Source of the DNA: JBHIBA01 sp046758845
Lineage (GTDB): Bacteria; UBA8248; JACPRG01; G963555815
Reading direction: 5' to 3'
Assembly (NCBI GenBank): GCA_046758845.1
Contig: JBHIBA010000311.1
Span: forward strand, 1-5,459
DNA length: 5,459 nt
The notes under the pieces were generated by a model that saw only the letters and a list, made by a program, of their open reading frames with translations, searched no databases and was not told the origin of the DNA. Shown here piece after piece: positions 1 through 4,188 of the stretch (within the stretch, counting starts at the first letter, position 1; each line of letters starts with the position of its first letter). A program made the translations under genes and the position numbers.

Positions 1-126
1 ATCATGGTCCTGATTGTCATTTTCATCCCGAAGGGCTTCTTCTCCGTCTATCAGGAGATCCGCGGGAAGGGGTGGCGGTCCACCGGTTCGGTCTTGTTGC
101 AAAGCGTTCAACGCTACCGCGTATGA
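1..126 (+). CDS. livM: LivM-like branched-chain amino acid ABC transporter permease, C-terminal fragment
   Basis: Frame 1 is open from the first base to a TGA at 124-126, giving the last 41 residues of a protein whose start lies upstream of the window. The fragment starts with a hydrophobic stretch (IMVLIVIFIP) followed by KGFFSVYQEIRGKGW and a basic tail. A final membrane helix ending in F-x-P-x-G-[LF] and a short charged cytoplasmic tail is typical of the C-terminus of LivM-type inner-membrane permeases. The stop overlaps the livG start codon by four bases (ATGA at 123-126), the usual livM-livG arrangement, which is the stronger part of the case. The fragment is too short to judge integrity or substrate. 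Another permease type of the same transporter family is possible but less likely. Confidence 0.72.
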   Translation: MMVLIVIFIPKGFFSVYQEIRGKGWRSTGSVLLQSVQRYRV

Positions 127-887
127 GCTCCGACGTCATCTTCGAAGGCAAGGGCGTCACCAAGGGGTTCGGCGGACTCTTGGCCGTGTCGGAAGTGGAC
201 TTCACCGTCCGGCGGGGCGAGATCCTCGGTCTCATCGGTCCGAACGGCGCCGGGAAAACCACGCTGGTCAACTGCATTACCGGGGTGTTCCCCGTCGATA
301 AGGGAACCATGAGCTTTAACGGAACCCGTATCAACGGCCTCAAGCCCCATCGAATCACACGCCTGGGCATCGCCCGCACCTTTCAAGTTGTCCAGCCATT
401 CCCCAACCTGCACGCCCTCGACAATGTCGCAATGGGCGCCCTGTTCGGCCACACCCGCGCCGAAAACAACATCCACCAAGCCCGTGAAATTGGCAGAGAG
501 AAATTGGAATTTGTCGGCCTGAGCAAGATGGCGCACCGGCTTGCTGCGGAGCTCACGCTGGTGGAGCGGAAACGGCTGGAGCTGGCGAAGTCTCTCGCCA
601 CCGACCCGGAGCTGCTGCTCCTGGATGAAGTCAACGCGGGCCTGAACAGGGTCGAAACGGAAGAAGCCATCTCCCTCATCCGAAAGATCCGGGACCAAGG
701 GGTCACCATTCTGATCATCGAACACGTCATGAAGGTCATCATGGGCCTTTCGGACAGGGTGTTTGTGCTGCACCACGGAGAAAAGATCGCGGATGGCAAT
801 CCCCACCAGGTCACCAGCGATGAGCAAGTCATCCGCGCCTATCTGGGAGACAAGTTCGCCGCGCGCATCGCGGACAGCGGCGGTTGA
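123..887 (+). CDS. livG: LivG-like ABC transporter ATP-binding protein
   Basis: This 254-residue protein is one of the two cytoplasmic ATPases that power a HAAT-family importer. The length is normal for LivG (about 250-260). Visible motifs are Walker A GPNGAGKTT (residues 39-47), Q-loop glutamine in ARTFQ (Q88), Walker B LLLLDE (164-169) with catalytic E169, and switch histidine in IIEHVM (H201). The ABC signature is degenerate: LTLVERKR (144-151) replaces LSxGQ. From memory a LivG subfamily with LTLxxRKRLE exists, so I read this as a variant, not a defect. The C-terminal VIRAYLGD motif is characteristic of LivG/LivF. I chose ATG 123 because it overlaps the upstream stop (ATGA) and begins the conserved sequence; no clear Shine-Dalgarno is visible, which fits translational coupling. 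livF follows after 30 bp, so the two are probably cotranscribed. Confidence 0.93.
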   Translation: MSSDVIFEGKGVTKGFGGLLAVSEVDFTVRRGEILGLIGPNGAGKTTLVNCITGVFPVDKGTMSFNGTRINGLKPHRITRLGIARTFQVVQPFPNLHALDNVAMGALFGHTRAENNIHQAREIGREKLEFVGLSKMAHRLAAELTLVERKRLELAKSLATDPELLLLDEVNAGLNRVETEEAISLIRKIRDQGVTILIIEHVMKVIMGLSDRVFVLHHGEKIADGNPHQVTSDEQVIRAYLGDKFAARIADSGG

Positions 888-917
888 AGATTGGAAAACC
901 GGTGAAGGTCGCTTGAG

Positions 918-1649
918 ATGAGCTCAACAAACGGTTCACCGCTCTTGAAGGTCAGCAGGCTGGAAGCGGGATATGGAGACATCCAGGTTCTTTGGGGAAT
1001 CGACATCGAGGTGTATCATGGTGAGATAGTCGCAATTGTTGGGAGCAACGGCGCCGGGAAGACCACGTTTCTTCGGACCCTCTCCGGGCTGCTGAAGCCG
1101 ACGGCGGGCTCGATAGCTTTCGACGGCCAATCGATCGAGCGAGAGAGCTCGGAAAAGATCGTCGGGGGCGGCATCTCCCACGTTCCCGAAGGGCGCCGAC
1201 TCTTCCCCGCCATGACCCTGGAAGATAATCTGCTGATGGGAGCCTACGCCCGAAAGCTGTCGGTCGCCGAACTGCAACCCGACATGGATCGGGTCTTTAA
1301 ATATTTCCCCATCCTGCACGAACGCCGCCGCCAGTTGGCGGGCAGTCTGTCCGGGGGAGAGCAACAAATGTGCGCCGTCGCACGGGGGCTGATGGCCCGC
1401 CCGAAACTGCTCCTCATCGACGAGTTGTCCCTTGGGCTCGCTCCGCGCATTGTCGAAGAGCTTTCGGGCATCGTCCAGGAGATCAACGCCGAAGGCGTCA
1501 CAGTCGTCCTCGTGGAGCAGGACGTCCTGACCGCGCTGGAGGTATCCAGCCGGGCATACGTCTTCGAGACGGGGCGGGTGAGCCTGGCGGGACCCTCACA
1601 GGAACTCATGGCCAAGCAGGAGGTGAAGCGCGCCTACCTCGGGATGTAA
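918..1649 (+). CDS. livF: LivF-like ABC transporter ATP-binding protein
   Basis: This 243-residue protein is the second ATPase of the importer and should form a heterodimer with LivG under the LivH/LivM permeases. Motifs are Walker A GSNGAGKTT (42-50), the LivF-type HVPEGRRLFP segment (88-97) in the Q-loop region, a complete signature LSGGEQQ (144-150), Walker B LLLIDE (164-169), and VEQD (199-202), where glutamine replaces the usual switch histidine. That replacement is normal for LivF (VEQN). The C-terminus KRAYLGM is also typical. The length matches the family. ATG 918 has a modest GAAGGT (904-909) upstream and sits 30 bp after livG. LivG has the odd signature and LivF the intact one, so the pair may have one canonical and one degenerate ATP site; that is inference. 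Confidence 0.94.
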   Translation: MSSTNGSPLLKVSRLEAGYGDIQVLWGIDIEVYHGEIVAIVGSNGAGKTTFLRTLSGLLKPTAGSIAFDGQSIERESSEKIVGGGISHVPEGRRLFPAMTLEDNLLMGAYARKLSVAELQPDMDRVFKYFPILHERRRQLAGSLSGGEQQMCAVARGLMARPKLLLIDELSLGLAPRIVEELSGIVQEINAEGVTVVLVEQDVLTALEVSSRAYVFETGRVSLAGPSQELMAKQEVKRAYLGM

Positions 1650-1651
1650 AC

Positions 1652-1676
1652 CCGGGATTTCCCAGATGGATCCCGG
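1652..1676 (+). terminator. Hairpin just after livF, possible weak terminator or attenuator
   Basis: Three bases after the livF stop, CCGGGAT (1652-1658) pairs perfectly with ATCCCGG (1670-1676) around an 11-nt loop, and two inner G-T wobbles could extend the stem. The sequence that follows (TATTTCGTT) is only mildly T-rich, so this is not a textbook intrinsic terminator. It might partly separate livF from the binding-protein gene, or stabilise the 3' end of the upstream message. Confidence 0.35.
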
Positions 1677-1683
1677 TATTTCG

Positions 1684-1713
1684 TTGACCCAAGACCGCTT
1701 TGTTCGGTAATGT
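1684..1713 (+). promoter_or_regulatory. Possible sigma-70-like promoter for the binding-protein gene
   Basis: TTGACC (1684-1689) matches five of six bases of the -35 consensus. TAATGT (1708-1713), 18 bp downstream, is a poor -10 that matches three of six. The position, about 60 bases before the ATG at 1775 and just after the livF hairpin, is where a separate promoter for an abundant binding protein would be expected. Chance occurrence is quite possible. Confidence 0.28.
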
Positions 1714-1774
1714 CAAACCACTGCCCGCCTCGAGCGCTTTCTTGGCGGGGGGACCCAAGAGGAGGGAAAGAAAG

Positions 1775-2975
1775 ATGAGACTATCTCGGACACCGCGAAT
1801 ACTGGGAAGTTTGCTGCTGGCCCTGACCTTCTTAATCGGCGGCCTGGCGGCCGGAGGGAGCCACGCCCAGGCGGCGGACGTCATCAAGTTCGGCGCGGCC
1901 CTGCCCTTAACCGGCCCCCTCGCCACCGAGGGCAAGAAGCAGAAGACCGGGTATGAGATCTGGAGAGAGTTGGTCAACAAGAAAGGCGGCATCAGCGTCG
2001 GCGGGAAGAAGATGAAAGTGGAGGTCGTCTACTACGACTACGAGAGCAAGACGCCGGTCGCCAGCAAGCTTTACGAACGGCTCATCACCAAGGACAAGGT
2101 GGACTTCCTGTTCGGACCCTTTGGAAGCGGCGCCACGGCATCGGTGGCCGCCCTCACGGAGCGCTACGGCATGCCGTTGATGGCGCCCACGGCCAGCTCC
2201 GCCAAGCTCTACGCCAGGGGCTACAAGTATCTCTTCGGTCTGCTCGTGCCCAACGATTTCCCGGCGGATAGTTTTTTCCAACTGATCACCTCTCAGAACC
2301 CGCGCCCGAAGACGATGGCCTTCGTGACGCGCAACGACTTTTTCCCGAAGGTGATCACGGGGGTTTTCCAAAAGGTCTCCAAGAAATACGTTCCCCAAAG
2401 ACGCGAAGGACATGTCAACCTGGCTGACGACGGTCAAGGGCAAGAACCCGGACGTGCTGATGGTGGCCGGCTACCTGGGCGACCTGATCCTGGCGACGAA
2501 GCAGGCCAAAGAGTTGGGTGTCAACCCCAGGGCGATCTTCATGACCGCCGGACCGGTCTACGCCCAGTACACCGATGCCCTCGGGAGAACGGCCGAGGGC
2601 ATCACGACGGCCTCTTGGTGGGCGGACACCCTGGGTTACAAAGGGCCCATCATCGGGACGCCCGATGATTTCGGCAAGATTTGGATAAAGAAGACCGGCC
2701 AGGAGGCCGATTACGTCGCGGCGTCCGCTGCGGCCAGCGGCGTCGTCTATCAGTTGGCCATCGAGAAGGTGGGAAGCCTCGACAAGAAGAAAATCCGGGA
2801 CGCTTTGGCCGCCATAGATCAGATGACCTTCTACGGCCGCATCAAGTTCAACAAGAACGGCCAGAACATCGGGAGCATCGTGCCCGTCATCCAGATACAA
2901 AAAGGGAAGCGGCTGCCCGTATCCCCCAAGGACATGGCGCAGGGGAAGTACCTGTATCCGAAGCCGAAGTTCTGA
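1775..2975 (+). pseudogene. Periplasmic substrate-binding protein of the HAAT/LivK family, frameshifted
   Basis: The gene encodes the exported ligand-binding subunit of the adjacent importer. ATG 1775 has a strong RBS (GAGGAGGGAAAG, 1760-1771) and starts a signal peptide of about 34 residues, with a basic N-terminus, a hydrophobic core and AQA before the likely cleavage site. The mature start (ADVIKFGAALPLTGPLA) and GPFGSGAT (115-121) are typical of Peripla_BP_6 proteins. Frame 1 is homologous up to Y205 (codon 2387-2389). Family-like sequence then resumes one base out of register at 2391 (FPKDAKDMSTWLT) and continues to TGA 2973-2975, with SWWADTLGYKGP and FYGRIKFNKNGQN as recognisable blocks. 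The original frame continues as non-homologous sequence to a stop at 2668. Joined, the product would be about 399 residues, near the normal family length. From memory of relatives, about nine residues (a beta-strand) are expected between the two halves where one base remains, so a net deletion near 26 bp fits. A single extra C in the CCCC at 2393-2396 or a sequencing error are the alternatives. Confidence 0.85.
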
Positions 2976-2984
2976 GCCCGCACG

Positions 2985-3020
2985 AAAGCCCCCGCCCCGC
3001 CCCGGGGCGGGGGCTTTTTT
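2985..3020 (+). terminator. Strong intrinsic terminator after the binding-protein gene
   Basis: AAAGCCCCCGCCCC (2985-2998) pairs perfectly with GGGGCGGGGGCTTT (3004-3017) across the loop GCCCC, a 14-bp very GC-rich stem, and the downstream arm ends in a run of six T (3015-3020). It begins nine bases after the stop at 2975. It closes the transporter transcription unit and implies either a separate promoter or readthrough for the gene at 3079. Confidence 0.92.
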
Positions 3021-3067
3021 CGTTGCAACCTCCGAGGAGAGCGGTGCCATCTGCCGGGCACCCGAGC

Positions 3068-3073
3068 GGGAGG
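3068..3073 (+). promoter_or_regulatory. Ribosome binding site of the candidate selenoprotein gene
   Basis: GGGAGG lies five bases before ATG 3079 and supports that start. No comparable purine-rich site precedes the GTG/ATG codons at 3361-3366, just after the in-frame TGA, which argues against a separately started second gene. Confidence 0.7.
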
Positions 3074-3078
3074 CGAAG

Positions 3079-3900
3079 ATGACCACCATCCGCCTGTTGG
3101 AAGAAAACGAAATCCACCCTTCCATCTCCAGGACCATCGATCAGATCAAGACCGCCGAGAAGGCCAGGTTCGGCATCCCGAAGCTCTCCAACCTCTGGAG
3201 GTGCATGGCGCACCACCCCGAGTACCTGGAGGTCACCTGGAAAAAGGCCAAGGCCGTCCGCCAGCCGGGGCGCCCCTCGGACCTGTCGCGGGAGATGATC
3301 GCCTCGGCCGTCTCGGTGGCCAACGGGTGCCGGTACTGAACGGATTCCCACGTCGCCGCCGTGATGCGGATGGGGAGGGGGGAAAGGGCCATCACCGAGC
3401 TGATGTCCATCGTGGAGCTGGTGAGCGGCATGTGCAAGGCGGCATTCGGCGCCGGCCTGTACTCGCCGGAGGTGGAGGGAAAGGCGCCGCCGGGCCTCAT
3501 CCTGGGGCTGGTGGAGGAAGGAGTCGCCAGGGGTAAGGTGAAGGAGATCTATGGCGAGATCCGCGAGCGCGAGGCCGGGCGTCTCGGACACCGGAGCGTC
3601 CCGCTCTTCTGGCGGGCGGTCGCTCACGCCCCGCTCTACCTGGAGGCGGTTTGGAATCGGTCCAAGGTCTTGCTAGCGGAAGGAGAGATCAGCCTGAAGG
3701 ACAAAGAGACCCTCGGCCTGGCGGTCGCCGCCAATACCGGCTGCCACTATTTCGCCCATGAGCACGCCGCCGCCCTCCGCCGCCTGGGGGTGGACGACGC
3801 GGCCCTGGTCCGGGTGTTGGCGGTGGTGGACTACTTCGACGGGCTCAACAAACTGAGCGAGGGGATGGACATCGAATCCGACATCAAGCCGGATCTGTAG
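3079..3900 (+). CDS. Candidate selenoprotein: double carboxymuconolactone decarboxylase/AhpD-like protein with in-frame TGA (Sec87)
   Basis: One frame runs from ATG 3079 to TAG 3898-3900 with a single internal TGA at 3337-3339. Read through, it gives 273 residues. Sequence before the TGA ends in N82-G-C84-R-Y; sequence after it starts T-D-S-H91. With Sec at 87 this is C-x-x-U-x-x-x-H, the AhpD/CMD redox motif with Sec for the second cysteine. The protein is an internal duplication: NLWRCMAHHPEYLE... leading to C84 aligns with LFWRAVAHAPLYLE... leading to C222 over 47 residues without gaps. In the second repeat the motif is C222-H-Y-F225-A-H-E-H229, so F225 takes the Sec position and that half lacks a redox pair. 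AhpD-like proteins are known as thiol-disulfide/peroxidase partners, and CMD/AhpD-like selenoproteins have been reported from metagenomes. A peroxidase or reductase role is therefore likely, but the substrate is unknown. Alternatives are a Cys-to-stop mutation (a pseudogene, as in the neighbour) or a sequencing error. Standard gene callers would report two short genes or only the second half. Confidence 0.78.
3340..3376 (+). promoter_or_regulatory. Candidate bacterial SECIS stem-loop directly after the in-frame TGA
   Basis: Outer stem TTCCCA (3345-3350) pairs with TGGGGA (3371-3376), with one G-U wobble. After an asymmetric bulge (CGTCG, 3351-3355, opposite A3370), inner stem CCGC (3356-3359) pairs with GCGG (3366-3369), leaving the six-base apical loop CGTGAT (3360-3365). 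A G lies in the first two loop bases, followed by U, and 20 nt separate the TGA from the loop. Both agree with the published bacterial SECIS rules as I remember them (G at loop position 1 or 2, 16-37 nt). GC-rich coding DNA forms hairpins easily, so this is supporting evidence, not proof. Confidence 0.5.
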
Positions 3901-3908
3901 ACGCACCT

Positions 3909-3932
3909 CTGCGCCCGGCCCCCAGGGCGCGG
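3909..3932 (+). terminator. Weak hairpin after the CMD gene, no T-run
   Basis: GCGCCC (3911-3916) pairs with GGGCGC (3925-3930) around an eight-base loop, and the stem can extend by a T-G wobble and a C-G pair to 3909/3932. It starts eight bases after the stop codon. No T-run follows, so it may be a mRNA 3'-end structure instead of a true intrinsic terminator. Confidence 0.33.
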
Positions 3933-4021
3933 CAGGCGATTGACAAGGCGGAGATAGCCACCGCACTGCCGAAAAACTAAATCGCCATTTCGAGCAGAGC
4001 GCCGACGCCGAAGACGAATCT

Positions 4022-4040
4022 CACGAGTTCGTGCTAAACT
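4022..4040 (+). promoter_or_regulatory. Near-palindrome CACGAGTTCGTG next to an extended -10-like box
   Basis: CACGA (4022-4026) and TCGTG (4029-4033) are inverted repeats around GT. The final TG of the palindrome, one base and TAAACT (4035-4040) resemble an extended -10 element, with four of six -10 bases matching. There is no convincing -35. If real, this would be a promoter with an overlapping operator about 150 bases before the gene at 4189. Evidence is weak. Confidence 0.22.
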
Positions 4041-4135
4041 CAATGGTTTGCTACGCGGAATTGCCCCATCGCACGTTCCTGACGTTGTCCGGGGAAGGGT
4101 TGCGGAATCGGGACACGGTTGGCAGTCGTTTCTAG

Positions 4136-4170
4136 CCAGCGCTCGCAGACACCTGCAGGCCCGGCGCTGG
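4136..4170 (+). repeat. Inverted repeat in the leader of the secreted-protein gene
   Basis: CCAGCGC (4136-4142) and GCGCTGG (4164-4170) are perfect 7-bp inverted arms around a 21-base spacer that itself holds the 8-bp palindrome CCTGCAGG (4152-4159). The right arm ends five bases before the RBS at 4176. It could be a leader hairpin affecting translation or a protein-binding site, and it shows no T-run. Confidence 0.4.
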
Positions 4171-4175
4171 AACGC

Positions 4176-4182
4176 AAGAGGA
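4176..4182 (+). promoter_or_regulatory. Ribosome binding site of the secreted-protein gene
   Basis: AAGAGGA lies six bases before ATG 4189. It fixes the start and the strand of a gene that has no database-recognisable motif and that competes with a long open frame on the opposite strand. Confidence 0.72.
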
Positions 4183-4188
4183 TTTGTC

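Larger units (their letters stand above)
3901..4188. other. Non-coding gap between the CMD gene and the secreted-protein gene
   Basis: I see no convincing gene, RNA or mobile element in these 288 bases. They contain a weak GC hairpin after the CMD gene, a near-palindrome beside a -10-like box, and an inverted repeat just before the next RBS (listed separately). Base composition falls from GC-rich to mixed across the gap, so it may mark a boundary between segments of different origin. Confidence 0.6.

Noticed and set aside
72..122. Upstream GTG start for livG that would add 17 residues
   Set aside because: It lies inside the permease coding sequence, the extra residues do not look like LivG, and ATG 123 overlaps the upstream stop in the usual coupled manner.
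114..827. Long - strand open frames opposite livG, with similar ones opposite livF and the binding protein
   Set aside because: They mirror well-identified + strand genes in GC-rich DNA and have no motif or RBS of their own.
1700..1774. Upstream TTG start for the binding protein
   Set aside because: It would put 25 residues before a clean signal peptide; ATG 1775 has a strong RBS right before it.
3361..3900. A separate gene starting at GTG 3361 or ATG 3364 after the TGA
   Set aside because: There is no Shine-Dalgarno, the start would fall just after the catalytic motif, and the frame is the same as the upstream half; a continuous protein explains the alignment better.
3940..3968. Perfect TTGACA at 3940-3945 as a -35 box
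   Set aside because: The sequence 17 bp downstream (GCACTG) does not resemble a -10 element, and neither do nearby spacings.
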